NCBI GenBank assembly: GCA_913055785.1
Contig: CAJXLJ010000001.1
Location: forward strand, 124,001 to 188,000
Source: an uncultured Parvularculaceae bacterium
Lineage (GTDB): Bacteria > Pseudomonadota > Alphaproteobacteria > Caulobacterales > Parvularculaceae
DNA length: 64,000 bases
Direction of reading: 5' to 3'
This document shows positions 25,914 to 34,985 of this stretch, piece by piece; the first letter of the stretch is position 1; each line of letters starts with the position of its first letter. Below the pieces are notes generated by a model. That model saw only the letters and a program-made list of their open reading frames with translations, made no database searches and was not told the DNA's origin. The position numbers and the translations under genes are program-made.

Positions 25914-26840
25914 CTAGTGATCGACCTTCGACCAGACCTTGCGATAGGACCAGTAAAGAATAGCGGCGAGAATGAAGAGATAGATCATCGACATGACGCC
26001 GAGCGATTTGCGCGCTTCCATCTTGGGCTCAGCCGCCCACATCAGGAATTCCGTCACGTCGCGCGCATATTGCTCAACCGTTTGCGGGCTGTCGTCGCCA
26101 TATTCGATCATACCGTCCGAGAGCGGCGGCGCCATGGCGAGAACTCCCCCAACCGGCACTTCGATGCCTTCGCGCGGGTGACCGTGCTCATCGATGAATT
26201 CCGGCTTGAGGTTCTGCGAGAGATCGCCGTGGAAATAAGGATTATAGTGTTGCGTCGGCGCGATATTGATCGTTGACGGCGCTTCTTCGAAGCCCACAAG
26301 CAACGAATAGATGTAATCCGCACCGCCGTGACGCGCCTTGGTGATCAATGACAGATCCGGCGGCAACGCGTTGTTGTTCGCGGCGCGCGCCATCTGCTCG
26401 TTCGCGTAGGGCCCTGGAATGCGGTCCGAGGGCAGCGCCTCACGATCAAACATGTCACCGGAATCATCGGGACCGTCGACAACCTTGTATTTGTAATTCG
26501 CAGCGATCGCCTTGACGATCGGATTGTCATTCGGGTTAGAGCAATCGATATTGTCAGGAACGCCTGCCGGGCAGCTTTCCAGGTAGAAAGGCCCGCCCTT
26601 CTGGCCAAGATTGCGAAACGCCACCAGCTCGAGCCCGTGGCAGTTGGCGCAAACCGCTTCGTAAACCTGAAAACCGCGCTGCAGCGCATCCTTGTCATAG
26701 GTCCCGAACGGCCCGGAAAAATGCCAGTGCTGGTGTTCAGGATGCTTCGCCGTTCCGCCAGAAGCCTCGGCGGAGGCGGCGCCGGCGATTAAAGCGGCGG
26801 CGGCGAAAGCAAGCGTGCGGGCGATGGCGATGAATTTCAT
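25914..26840 (-). CDS. petC: Cytochrome c1 of the bc1 complex
   Basis: A 308-residue membrane-anchored c-type cytochrome that passes electrons from the Rieske protein to soluble cytochrome c. A signal peptide spans 1-24. Haem is bound by C64-A-N-C67-H68, and the Met ligand is likely in V-L-A-M-A-P-P-L-S. A single C-terminal helix (about 281-300) anchors it in the membrane. It is a separate gene here, not fused to cytochrome b as in some Rhizobiales. Maturation needs the Ccm system, which is not in the window. Confidence 0.96.
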   Translation of the reverse strand: MKFIAIARTLAFAAAALIAGAASAEASGGTAKHPEHQHWHFSGPFGTYDKDALQRGFQVYEAVCANCHGLELVAFRNLGQKGGPFYLESCPAGVPDNIDCSNPNDNPIVKAIAANYKYKVVDGPDDSGDMFDREALPSDRIPGPYANEQMARAANNNALPPDLSLITKARHGGADYIYSLLVGFEEAPSTINIAPTQHYNPYFHGDLSQNLKPEFIDEHGHPREGIEVPVGGVLAMAPPLSDGMIEYGDDSPQTVEQYARDVTEFLMWAAEPKMEARKSLGVMSMIYLFILAAILYWSYRKVWSKVDH

Positions 26841-26851
26841 GTCTCGTCCCC

Positions 26852-28138
26852 TTACTCGGCCGGCGCCGGTTGAGCGCCCGCGGACGCATCGGCTTTGTTT
26901 TTAAGCACAGACTCGGCGATCGACTTCGGCAGCGGCTTCGGCGTTTCGAGAAGGCCAAGCAGCGGCAGGATGATCAGGAAGAAAGCGAAATAGTAGGCCG
27001 TCGCGATCTGCGCGAACAAGACGTAATTCCCTTCCGCCGGTTTGCCGCCAAGATAGCCGAGCGCGATACAGGCGATTACAAACAGGATGAACCACATGCG
27101 CGCGATAGGACGATAGCGCATGGAGCGGACTTTCGAGGTGTCGAGCCAGGGCAGTACGAACAGCACCAGGATCGACGAGAACATCGTGATGACGCCGCCG
27201 AGCTTCGCCGGAATAAAGAAAATATCGAACGTGATGGCGCGCAGCATGGCGTAGAATGGCAACAGGTACCATTCCGGCACGATCGACGGCGGCGTCACAA
27301 GCGGGTTCGCTTCGATATAGTTGTCGGCGTGACCGAGCGCATTCGGATTGAAGAAGACAAATGCAGCAAAAAGAATAAGGAACACGACAATCGCAAACCC
27401 ATCCTTGACTGTGTAATAGGGATGGAACGGCACCGTGTCTTTCTTGACATCCTTGATCTCGACGCCGGACGGGTTGTTGTTGCCCGGAATATGGAAGGCC
27501 CATATGTGAAGGCCTACGACACCGAAGATCGCAAACGGCAGCAGGTAATGCAGCGAGAAGAAGCGGTTCAAAGTCGGATTGTCGACCGAAAAGCCGCCCC
27601 ATAGCAGCGTCCGGATATCATCGCCAATCAGCGGGATTGCGCCGAACAAATTAGTGATCACCGTGGCGCCCCAGAAGGACATTTGACCCCACACAAGCAC
27701 ATATCCGAAAAACGCCGTCGCCATCATCAACAGGAAGATGACAACGCCGAGAATCCACGGCATCTCCCGCGGCTCCTTATAGGACCCGTAATAAAGCCCC
27801 CGGAACATGTGGATGTAGACGGCGAGGAAGAACATCGAAGCGCCGTTCGAGTGCACATAGCGGATCAACCAGCCGTAGTTCACATCGCGCATGATGTGTT
27901 CGACGCTATCGAACGCCATCGACGTATGCGGCGTGTAGTGCATCGCGAGAATGATGCCAGTGATGATCTGGATAACCAGACATACCGCAAGGATACCGCC
28001 GAAGGTCCACCAGTAGTTCAGGTTCTTCGGCGTCGGGAAATCGACGAAGCTGTCATAGCCCATGCGGATGATCGGCAGGCGCTTGTCCAGCCATTTTTCA
28101 ATGCCTGTGCCGGGCTTATAGGTCGACGGATGGCTCAT
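26852..28138 (-). CDS. petB: Cytochrome b of the bc1 complex
   Basis: A 428-residue eight-helix membrane protein carrying the two b haems and the Qo and Qi quinone sites. The Qo motif P-E-W-Y is present ([10 protein letters not shown]), as is the haem-His region A-M-H-Y-T-P-H and a later F-H-I-P-G-N-N-N-P. Length matches alphaproteobacterial cytochrome b with a short C-terminal extension. It lies 14 bases after petA and 11 bases before petC. Confidence 0.97.
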   Translation of the reverse strand: MSHPSTYKPGTGIEKWLDKRLPIIRMGYDSFVDFPTPKNLNYWWTFGGILAVCLVIQIITGIILAMHYTPHTSMAFDSVEHIMRDVNYGWLIRYVHSNGASMFFLAVYIHMFRGLYYGSYKEPREMPWILGVVIFLLMMATAFFGYVLVWGQMSFWGATVITNLFGAIPLIGDDIRTLLWGGFSVDNPTLNRFFSLHYLLPFAIFGVVGLHIWAFHIPGNNNPSGVEIKDVKKDTVPFHPYYTVKDGFAIVVFLILFAAFVFFNPNALGHADNYIEANPLVTPPSIVPEWYLLPFYAMLRAITFDIFFIPAKLGGVITMFSSILVLFVLPWLDTSKVRSMRYRPIARMWFILFVIACIALGYLGGKPAEGNYVLFAQIATAYYFAFFLIILPLLGLLETPKPLPKSIAESVLKNKADASAGAQPAPAE

Positions 28139-28152
28139 GGGATCGCTCTCTC

Positions 28153-28731
28153 CTAGCCGATCTTCACGACGGTGTCTGATACGAATTCATAAGGCGGCAC
28201 TTCGAGATTTTCCGGCGCCGGTCCTTTGCGGATACGCCCGGCGAGGTCGTAGTGCGAGCCATGGCACGGGCAGAACCAGCCATTATACTCGCCGCGGTTC
28301 TCGCCCTGCGTCGTGCCGAGCGGAATGCAGCCAAGATGGGTGCAAACGCCGACAAGGATCATGTAATTCGGATTGATGCGGCGGTTTTCATCGCTCGCAT
28401 CGGCCTTGCCCGAAATATTGTCGTTACGCGCGTCATCGTCTTTCAAAGAGGCGAGCGGCGTCTCTTCGGCCTCGCGGATCTCTTCCTCGGTCCGATGCCG
28501 GATGAAGACCGGCTTGCCCTGCCACATCACCTTGATCGCCTGGCCCGCCGCCACGGCCGAGAGATCGACTTCCTTGGTCGAGAGCGCCAGCACGGAAGCG
28601 TCGGGGTTCATCTGGTCAACCAGCGGCCAGAGCACCGCGCCGGCTCCTGCCACGGCCGTCGCCGCCCCGAAGATATGGATGAAGTCGCGGCGGGTCGGTT
28701 CGCCGTCCTCTTTCATGTCTGTCGTCGTCAT
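28153..28731 (-). CDS. petA: Rieske iron-sulfur subunit of the bc1 complex
   Basis: A 192-residue protein that carries the mobile [2Fe-2S] cluster. Ligands are C130 and H132 (C-T-H-L-G-C) and C154 and H157 (C-P-C-H-G-S-H). C135 and C156 form the conserved disulfide. T-R-R-D-F-I at 13-18 before a hydrophobic helix is a Tat export signal that stays as anchor. An acidic insert at about 81-118 is normal for alphaproteobacteria. I start at the ATG at 28731, which puts the Tat motif at the usual place. First gene of petABC. Confidence 0.95.
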   Translation of the reverse strand: MTTTDMKEDGEPTRRDFIHIFGAATAVAGAGAVLWPLVDQMNPDASVLALSTKEVDLSAVAAGQAIKVMWQGKPVFIRHRTEEEIREAEETPLASLKDDDARNDNISGKADASDENRRINPNYMILVGVCTHLGCIPLGTTQGENRGEYNGWFCPCHGSHYDLAGRIRKGPAPENLEVPPYEFVSDTVVKIG

Positions 28732-28887
28732 GGGTATCGTCGCCCCTGAAATTTCAGCGCCCGCGGAGAAGAGAATCGCCGCGGTGTTTTGCATGTCTTA
28801 TGTACAAAGTCTAGGCGGCGGGGCGCTGCGGCCTAGTGTCCCAAGAGGGCGGCAGACTTGGGTAAAAATCCATGCGAAAACAGCCCC

Positions 28888-29343
28888 ATGCGCCTTGCTC
28901 TTTACCAGCCTGACATCCCGCAGAATGTCGGCGCGGCGATCCGCGCGGCTGCCTGCTTCGGAGCCGGTCTCGACATCATCGAGCCCTGCGGCTTTCCCCT
29001 TGATTCGCGCGAGGTTCGCCGGGTCGCCATGGATTACGGCGCCCTCAGCCAGCTGGTCGCCCATCGCAGCTGGACAGCGTACATCGGAGCCGGAACGCAA
29101 GGACGGCTCGTCCTGATGACGACGAAGGCGAGAACGGCGCTCTGGGATTTCGGGTTCGAGCCCGGCGACACGATTTTGATGGGCCGGGAAAGCGCCGGCG
29201 CGCCGGACGAGGTTCACAACGCCGCTGACGCCCGCCTTATGATCCCCTTGGCGCCCGGAGCGCGTTCGCTCAATGTCGCGACAGCCGCAGCGGTGGCCCT
29301 CGCCGAAGCGCGAAGGCAGTTGGGGTGGATTGCGCAAACTTGA
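28888..29343 (+). CDS. trmL: tRNA (cytidine/uridine-2'-O)-methyltransferase TrmL
   Basis: A 151-residue SPOUT methyltransferase that 2'-O-methylates wobble position 34 of tRNA-Leu. It opens M-R-L-A-L-Y-Q-P-D-I-P-Q-N-V-G-A-A-I-R-A, and the knot motifs appear in L-M-G-R-E-S-A-G-A-P and I-P-L-A-P-G-A-R-S-L-N-V-A-T-A-A-A-V. The ATG at 28888 gives the family length. It is divergent from petABC across about 156 bases. Confidence 0.93.
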   Translation: MRLALYQPDIPQNVGAAIRAAACFGAGLDIIEPCGFPLDSREVRRVAMDYGALSQLVAHRSWTAYIGAGTQGRLVLMTTKARTALWDFGFEPGDTILMGRESAGAPDEVHNAADARLMIPLAPGARSLNVATAAAVALAEARRQLGWIAQT

Positions 29344-29407
29344 CCACGGTCAAAGACGCGGGCGCAATCTGGGATAATGCGCCGGCGCAGCGACAGCGGA
29401 GCAGCAG

Positions 29408-30283
29408 ATGTCAGACATTGAGGACAAGAAACAAACCGCCAGCAAATGGTTCGAGAACCTGCGTGATGATATCTGCGCCTCCTTTGAACGTCTCGAGGAA
29501 GAAGCAGGGCCGCTTTACGCCGATATGGCCCCCGGCAGGTTCGAACTGACGCCCTGGACACGAGGCGACGGAACTGAGGACCAGGGCGGCGGCGTGATGG
29601 GCATGCTCAACGGCCGCGTCTTTGAAAAGGCGGGCGTTCATACATCAACTGTCTATGGCGAGTTTTCCGAAGAATTTCGCAAACAGATTCCGGGTGCGGA
29701 AGATGACCCGCGCTTCTGGGCCTCCGGCATTTCCCTGATCGCCCATACGCGTAACCCGCATGCGCCCGCTGCGCATATGAATACGCGCATGATTGTCACC
29801 ACAAAATGGTGGTTCGGCGGGGGCGGCGATTTGAATCCTATGCACCCGACCTATCGCCATGAAACGCACGAGGACACGCAGGCCTTTCATGCGGCGATGA
29901 AAACCGCCTGCGACGCCCATGACGCAGACTACTTCCCGAAGTTCAAACAGTGGTGCGACGAGTATTTCTTCCTGCCCCACCGAAACGAGCCGCGGGGCGT
30001 CGGCGGCGTATTCTACGACCGCCACAATACCGGCGACTGGGAGAAGGATTTCGCCTTCACGCAGGAGGTAGGAGGCGCCTTCCGCGACATCTATCCAAAA
30101 CTCGTCGCCAAACGCATGGACCAGCCATGGACCGGCGAAGACCGCGAAAAGCAGCTCATCCAGCGCGGGCGTTACGCCGAGTTCAATCTCCTTTATGATC
30201 GCGGCACGACATTCGGCCTCAAAACCGGCGGCAATGTGAAGTCGATCCTGTCGTCCCTGCCCCCTGAAGCCAAATGGCCATGA
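29408..30283 (+). CDS. hemF: Oxygen-dependent coproporphyrinogen III oxidase
   Basis: A 291-residue cytoplasmic enzyme that decarboxylates two propionates of coproporphyrinogen III with O2 in haem synthesis. Family signatures are clear: [15 protein letters not shown] near 115-129, [11 protein letters not shown], and [15 protein letters not shown] near the end. It implies aerobic haem synthesis, fitting the adjacent bc1 complex. Length is standard. Confidence 0.97.
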   Translation: MSDIEDKKQTASKWFENLRDDICASFERLEEEAGPLYADMAPGRFELTPWTRGDGTEDQGGGVMGMLNGRVFEKAGVHTSTVYGEFSEEFRKQIPGAEDDPRFWASGISLIAHTRNPHAPAAHMNTRMIVTTKWWFGGGGDLNPMHPTYRHETHEDTQAFHAAMKTACDAHDADYFPKFKQWCDEYFFLPHRNEPRGVGGVFYDRHNTGDWEKDFAFTQEVGGAFRDIYPKLVAKRMDQPWTGEDREKQLIQRGRYAEFNLLYDRGTTFGLKTGGNVKSILSSLPPEAKWP

Positions 30284-30340
30284 GCTTTTGACAGAGCGCA
30301 AGTCTAGCTGCGATACTCTATGCCTTACCGGGAGGGGCGA

Positions 30341-31093
30341 ATGACCAAAAAGCCATTCAATCGACGCATGTTCGTTATCGCCGGCGCAGCGGCTGCCGCA
30401 ACAGGTTGCCAGACAACACAGCAGCAACGCGACATTCTCGACGCCGTGCTCAGTCAGGGCGGCGGCGCGGGCGGCGCCGGACTTACCGAAGCGGACGCGG
30501 CGGCGGGCATTCGCGCCGCGCTGAGTAACGGCATCACGAGCGCCGTCTCCACCGTCGGACGCCGCGGCGGTTATCTCAACGATTCAATTATTCGCATCCC
30601 CCTGCCCGGCTTTTTGCAGCGCACGCAGTCGACGCTGTCGAAAATCGGCATGTCAGGAATGCTCGACGAGCTCGAAACCCAGCTCAATCGCGGCGCCGAG
30701 GCCGCCGCGCCGGTGGCCAAAGGTATTTTTCTCGACGCGATCCGCGGCCTGACCATTCAGGACGCCATCGGCATTGTGCGCGGGCCTTCGAACGCCGCGA
30801 CGCAATATCTCCAGCGAACCACCACGCCGCGCCTGACAGGCCTTTTCCGCCCGGTAATGGTCAACGCGCTCGAAAAAGCCGGCGCAATCCGCACATGGGA
30901 CAATCTCGTCGCGAGGCTCAGCAATATTCCGCTCGCCCCGCAATATGGCGAAGACGCCAAGAACGATCTCATCGATCATGGCGTCGACAAGGGCCTCGAC
31001 GGGCTGTTCTATTATATCGGCAAGGAAGAAGCGGCGATCCGCGCCAACCCCGCCAAGCGCACGTCGGAGATTTTGCGGAAAGTTTTCGGGTAA
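30341..31093 (+). CDS. DUF4197 family lipoprotein
   Basis: A 250-residue exported protein of unknown function. GGAGGGG directly precedes the ATG at 30341, which decides the start. The N-terminus has R-R-M-F-V-I-A-G followed by an Ala-rich segment and A-T-G-C23, so it may be a Tat-exported lipoprotein. The DUF4197 region covers most of the rest (L-N-D-x-x-I-R-I-P-L-P, then G-V-D-K-G-L-D-G-L-F-Y-Y-I-G-x-E-E near the end). Confidence 0.85.
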   Translation: MTKKPFNRRMFVIAGAAAAATGCQTTQQQRDILDAVLSQGGGAGGAGLTEADAAAGIRAALSNGITSAVSTVGRRGGYLNDSIIRIPLPGFLQRTQSTLSKIGMSGMLDELETQLNRGAEAAAPVAKGIFLDAIRGLTIQDAIGIVRGPSNAATQYLQRTTTPRLTGLFRPVMVNALEKAGAIRTWDNLVARLSNIPLAPQYGEDAKNDLIDHGVDKGLDGLFYYIGKEEAAIRANPAKRTSEILRKVFG

Positions 31094-31106
31094 GCCGACC
31101 TTTCTA

Positions 31107-31133
31107 TCATGCCCGGAATAAACCCGGGCATGA
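31107..31133. terminator. Hairpin between convergent genes
   Basis: A perfect 10-bp stem (TCATGCCCGG / CCGGGCATGA) around a 7-base loop lies between the DUF4197 gene and the convergent metallo-beta-lactamase gene. There is no T run on the plus strand and only a weak one on the minus strand. It may be a bidirectional terminator or a copy of a dispersed CCCGGGCATG-type repeat. Confidence 0.5.
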
Positions 31134-31145
31134 CAGGAAAAGCTT

Positions 31146-32045
31146 TTAATCCAGATATTCCGGCGGTTGCGGCAGCTCGCTCACATGCTCCTGCGCATGC
31201 TGTATGACGACAAGCGCGTTCTTTTCCGCAGCAATGGCTTCAAAACGATCCATGGAAGCGAGCGTATCATCCGCGTTGGTGTTGAAACTCGGAACAATAC
31301 GTTTCTCGCGCGACTCGATCAGGTGATAAAGATCGCCTGAAAGCATCACTGGCCCGGCGTTCCGTAAATTGAGCAGCAGCGCCGTATGACCGGGCGTGTG
31401 GCCCGGCATTTCCAGAATGATGACCGAGCCGTCGCCGAAGACGTCGTAATCACCGTCAAACTCCAGCGTCTCCGCCGCCTCTAGCGCGGAAACAAAGCTG
31501 AATTGCTGCGGATCGTTGCGAATATCGTCCCGAAACATGTGAGCGCGTTCATCGCGATCGACCAGGAATGTCGAGCCGACGAACATCGAGCCGTTGCCCG
31601 CATGATCGAAATGGGAATGGGAAAGCGAGAAATATTCAATATCGTCAAGCCCCAGACCAAGAGCCTCAAGCTGCCCTTTGACCGTCTTTTCCATGGTCAG
31701 GTGAAATACGCCGTTCGTGACGCCGCCTTCCTGCTCATGAATGGCGTCGGGAAGCCCCGCGTCCCACATGAGATCGCCATCCGGATGCCGGATCAGGAAA
31801 CAGGATACGGCGACTTTATGTTCTCGCCCGTCATATTCGCCATTGCTCGAAAAAACGCCGAGGTCGGAAATGTCGATTTCGCCGCAATTGAACGTGTAGA
31901 GTTTGACATGAGGACCGGTTGAAGCCGGCGCCGCTTCGCCGGCGGCGCTCACAGCCTGGGATTCATCCTTTTTCGCCGCCTCTTTCGAACACGCCGCCAC
32001 GCCAAGCGCGCCGATCAGCGCAACAAACAATAAGGTGTTTTTCAT
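31146..32045 (-). CDS. Metallo-beta-lactamase-fold lipoprotein (N-acyl-homoserine-lactonase-like)
   Basis: A 299-residue exported hydrolase. The signal ends in the lipobox V-A-A-C19, and an Ala/Glu-rich linker follows. The MBL metal site is present: S-H-S-H-F-D-H-A-G, a later G-H-T-P-G-H and G-D-L-Y. The overall layout resembles AiiA-type lactonases, but members act on many esters and lactones. The ATG at 32045 is chosen because GAGGGG lies at good spacing. An envelope-anchored lactonase would act on signals or lactones entering the periplasm; no LuxI/LuxR pair is in the window. Confidence 0.78.
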   Translation of the reverse strand: MKNTLLFVALIGALGVAACSKEAAKKDESQAVSAAGEAAPASTGPHVKLYTFNCGEIDISDLGVFSSNGEYDGREHKVAVSCFLIRHPDGDLMWDAGLPDAIHEQEGGVTNGVFHLTMEKTVKGQLEALGLGLDDIEYFSLSHSHFDHAGNGSMFVGSTFLVDRDERAHMFRDDIRNDPQQFSFVSALEAAETLEFDGDYDVFGDGSVIILEMPGHTPGHTALLLNLRNAGPVMLSGDLYHLIESREKRIVPSFNTNADDTLASMDRFEAIAAEKNALVVIQHAQEHVSELPQPPEYLD

Positions 32046-32114
32046 CGCCATTCCCCTCAGCAAACTTGCCTAATCTAACCCGGTTCGGCGAGACCGCAAA
32101 TCCGCAAGCCAGAA

Positions 32115-32561
32115 CTAGCCGGCCCGCCGGACGGCAAGTTCAAGCGCTTCCAGAAAACGCGAGCGGTCCTTTTTGGAAAACGCTGGCCCGGCGCCGGAGA
32201 TCGCGCCGGTCTCGCGCAATTCACGGGAAAGGTCGCGCATCGCCATCCCCATGCCGATATTGTCATCGGTGAAGGGTTTGCCCGTCGCCCCTAGCGCCTG
32301 CGCCCCGCGTTTCAGACAACGCTCCGCTAGCGGAATATCGCTTGTAATGACAATATCGCCCTCGCTCGCCCTTTCCGCGATCCAGTCATCGGCGACGTCC
32401 GGCCCTTCGGGCACAATGACTCGGCGCACATCGATACCGGCAGGCAAGCGCATGCGCGAATTCGAAACGAAATGCACCGTTAGTCCATGACGGTCGGCGA
32501 CCCGCACGACTTCATCTTTCACCGGACAGGCGTCCGCATCCACGTAAATGTTCGTCGCCAT
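32115..32561 (-). CDS. YaiI/YqxD family protein (DUF188, PIN-like)
   Basis: A 148-residue protein of the UPF0178 family. It opens I-Y-V-D-A-D-A-C-P-V-K and has I-V-I-T-S-D-I-P-L-A near 70-79. Both are acid-rich corners of a PIN-like nuclease fold. Activity has not been shown for the family as far as I know. It is divergent from glpK, with 67 bases between the starts. Confidence 0.9.
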   Translation of the reverse strand: MATNIYVDADACPVKDEVVRVADRHGLTVHFVSNSRMRLPAGIDVRRVIVPEGPDVADDWIAERASEGDIVITSDIPLAERCLKRGAQALGATGKPFTDDNIGMGMAMRDLSRELRETGAISGAGPAFSKKDRSRFLEALELAVRRAG

Positions 32562-32628
32562 TCTCTCCGCCGGGAAACTGCGATAAGGTCTTTTGAAGAC
32601 GCGTTATCAGATTTGAAGGCCGGAAACC

Positions 32629-34119
32629 ATGAGCGAATTTGAAAGCCCTTACATTCTCGCCATCGATCAGGGGACGACATCGAGCCGCGCCATCGTGTTC
32701 GATCATGGAGGCCGTATCGTTTCCGTCGCACAGAAAGAATTCGCGCAGCATTATCCGAAAGACGGCTGGGTCGAACACGATCCTGAAGAAATCTGGAAGA
32801 CAACGCTCGAAACCGCGCGCCAGACATTCAAGGAAGCGGAAAAAACCGGCGGTGAGATCGCCGCCATCGGCATCACCAATCAGCGCGAAACAACAATTGT
32901 CTGGGACCGCGTTACCGGCGCGCCTGTCTACAATGCAATAGTCTGGCAGGACAGGCGCACAAGCGGGGTATGTCGCAAGATGCGCGAAGACGGACTTGAG
33001 GCGCATGTCGCCGCGCGAACCGGTCTCGTACTCGATCCCTATTTCTCGGCGACCAAACTCGCCTGGATACTCGATCATGTAGAGGGCGCACGGGGGAAAG
33101 CCGAAAAAGGCGAGCTGGCATTCGGCACTGTCGACAGTTTTCTGATTTCGCGCCTCACCGCCGGGCGCGTTCACGCCACCGACGCCACCAATGCGAGCCG
33201 CACCAGCCTTTACAATATCCATGACAATCAGTGGGACGACGCTCTGCTTGAACATTTCCACTGTCCGCGCCCTTGCCTCCCTGAGGTTCTGGATTGCGCG
33301 GCGGCCTATGGCGAAACCGATCCGGAAATTTTCGGCCGCCCGGTCCCGATCTGCGGCGTGGCGGGCGATCAGCAGGCCGCCGCTTTCGGGCAGGCCTGTT
33401 TCGATGTCGGCGACATCAAAAGCACCTACGGCACCGGCTGTTTCGTCCTCGTTCATACAGGGAACGAAGCCCTCGCCTCGAAAAACAAGCTGCTCTCAAC
33501 TGTCGCCTATCGCCTCAATGGCGAGACCCGTTACGCGCTTGAAGGGTCGATCTTCATTGCCGGCGCCGCCGTGCAGTGGCTGCGTGACGAACTCGGAATC
33601 ATCAAGAACGCCGCCGAGACGGCGGAACTCGCTGAAAGCATTGAGACCAATAACGGCGTTTACCTCGTCCCCGCATTCACGGGTCTTGGCGCGCCGCATT
33701 GGGCGCCGGATGCGCGCGGGATCATCACCGGGCTCACCCGCGGCGCCGGCCGGGCGGAACTCGCCCGCGCCGCGCTCGAAGCGGTCGTCTACCAGACAGC
33801 AGACCTCATGGACGCCATCGCCAGGGATGGCGTCAGGCCGAAAACATTGCGTGTTGATGGCGGCATGGTCGCCAATGACTGGCTGATGCAGTTTCTCGCC
33901 GATATTCTGGCCGTTCCGGTCGAGCGTCCGAAAGTCCTTGAAACGACGGCGCTTGGCGCCGCTTATCTCGCCGGCCTCGGCGCCGGACTATATCAGGATA
34001 CTGAGGAAATTGCGGAACGCTGGCGCCTTGACGCAAGATTTCAGCCTGCAATGGAAGCGAGCGTTCGCAATCGTAATCTCGAAGGCTGGCGGAAGGCGCT
34101 GGCTCAGGCGCTTGAGTAA
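32629..34119 (+). CDS. glpK: Glycerol kinase
   Basis: A 496-residue FGGY kinase that phosphorylates glycerol to sn-glycerol-3-phosphate. The ATP-phosphate motif D-Q-G-T-T-S-S-R near 14-21, the substrate region W-Q-D-R-R and the second phosphate motif G-T-G-C-F are present. The length fits the family. No glpF, glpD or GlpR is next to it, so it stands alone here. Confidence 0.96.
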   Translation: MSEFESPYILAIDQGTTSSRAIVFDHGGRIVSVAQKEFAQHYPKDGWVEHDPEEIWKTTLETARQTFKEAEKTGGEIAAIGITNQRETTIVWDRVTGAPVYNAIVWQDRRTSGVCRKMREDGLEAHVAARTGLVLDPYFSATKLAWILDHVEGARGKAEKGELAFGTVDSFLISRLTAGRVHATDATNASRTSLYNIHDNQWDDALLEHFHCPRPCLPEVLDCAAAYGETDPEIFGRPVPICGVAGDQQAAAFGQACFDVGDIKSTYGTGCFVLVHTGNEALASKNKLLSTVAYRLNGETRYALEGSIFIAGAAVQWLRDELGIIKNAAETAELAESIETNNGVYLVPAFTGLGAPHWAPDARGIITGLTRGAGRAELARAALEAVVYQTADLMDAIARDGVRPKTLRVDGGMVANDWLMQFLADILAVPVERPKVLETTALGAAYLAGLGAGLYQDTEEIAERWRLDARFQPAMEASVRNRNLEGWRKALAQALE

Positions 34120-34225
34120 ACCAGCACTGACACGGACGCTCTCACCTTCCCGGGACGCCACCGCCAAGCGAACATCACAAAGGCTCCCCCAAACTCGCAC
34201 CCCAACCCGTTGCCAGGGGTCGCTG

Positions 34226-34250
34226 TGAGTGATTATTCACTCATTTCTTT
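34226..34250 (+). terminator. Candidate terminator downstream of glpK
   Basis: A perfect 7-bp stem TGAGTGA-TTAT-TCACTCA is followed by TTTCTTT. The stem is AT-rich, so it is weaker than the other terminators here, and it lies 106 bases after the glpK stop. Confidence 0.5.
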
Positions 34251-34296
34251 CGCTGCCTGAGAATCCAGTAGTTGCTTGTGGTGCATCACTAAAAAA

Positions 34297-34313
34297 TTGC
34301 TGCGTCGCAGCAA
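34297..34313. promoter_or_regulatory. PhaR-type operator in front of the phasin gene
   Basis: TTGCTGC-GTC-GCAGCAA is a perfect 7-3-7 palindrome containing CTGC-N3-GCAG. This is the site type reported for PhaR, the PHA-sensing repressor of phasin genes in Rhodobacter and Paracoccus. It lies 116 bases upstream of the phasin start. phaR itself is not in the window, so the regulator is inferred. Confidence 0.7.
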
Positions 34314-34428
34314 AATTAGGGCGCGGTTTCTAATTTCCGCACCTATCTTGCCGGGGAAACAGGGAATTCAGGGCCCGATCGGCGACGCATCGCCCGAACC
34401 GGCCCTCTTAAAGGAAAGGAGCCATGAA

Positions 34429-34818
34429 ATGGCGAAGAAAACTGTGAAGATCGACACGACTCCGGCGGAAGTCCTGCGCAAGGGCTGGCTCGCCTATCTG
34501 GGCCTTTACGGCGCCGCCTATGAGCGCGTGAAGCCGCTGACGGCGAAAGCCGGCGATGCTTTCGAAGGCCTCGTCGCAAAAGGCGAAACGGTTGAAACCG
34601 GCGCTCAGGAACTGGCTGGCGGCGTACGCGCCCGCGCCCAAGGATTTTACGGCGACGGCGTCGCCCGGGTTCGCAGCGTCATGCCGAAACTCGGCGGCGG
34701 GCGCGCTCGTGTAGATGAACTCGAAGCGGAAGTCGCAGCGCTCAACAAAAAGATCGCCTCACTGACGAAAAAGCCGGCGGCGAAGCGCAAGGCGAAAGCC
34801 CGCGCGAAAGCGGCCTAA
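34429..34818 (+). CDS. Phasin-family, polyhydroxyalkanoate-granule-associated protein
   Basis: A 129-residue protein. The N-terminal half (L-R-K-G-W-L-A-Y-L-G-L-Y-G-A-A-Y-E-R) matches the phasin / poly(hydroxyalcanoate) granule-associated family. The middle is helical (D-E-L-E-A-E-V-A-A-L-N-K-K-I), and the tail is an Ala/Lys-rich basic stretch like that of PhaF, which binds DNA. AAGGAAAGGAG precedes the ATG at 34429. A PhaR-type palindrome lies upstream and a strong terminator follows, so it is an independent transcription unit, as expected for an abundant granule coat protein. Confidence 0.82.
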   Translation: MAKKTVKIDTTPAEVLRKGWLAYLGLYGAAYERVKPLTAKAGDAFEGLVAKGETVETGAQELAGGVRARAQGFYGDGVARVRSVMPKLGGGRARVDELEAEVAALNKKIASLTKKPAAKRKAKARAKAA

Positions 34819-34842
34819 GCTTTATCATGTACGGTTGCATTG

Positions 34843-34877
34843 AAAACGGGGCGCTCTTTGGCGCTCCGTTTTCTTTT
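34843..34877 (+). terminator. Strong intrinsic terminator after the first phasin gene
   Basis: A 12-bp stem (AAAACGGGGCGC / GCGCTCCGTTTT, with one G-U pair in RNA) around a 6-base loop ends in TTTTCTTTT. It separates the phasin from phaC. Confidence 0.9.
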
Positions 34878-34985
34878 GCGCCGCAACATCGGCCTTCTTA
34901 TCCTGAAGGAGCCGTTTGCGCGCTCGTGGAAAACCGCCGATACTCCCTGAAAAAACAAAACAATACCGGCCTTCAGGGAGGCGAC

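Larger units (their letters stand above)
34120..34428. other. Intergenic region between glpK and the first phasin gene
   Basis: This 309-base gap has no gene I can support. It holds a terminator-like hairpin for glpK (34226-34250), the PhaR-type palindrome (34297-34313) and the ribosome-binding site of the phasin. The AT-rich stretch around 34240-34340 is the likely promoter, but no convincing -35/-10 pair stands out. Confidence 0.6.
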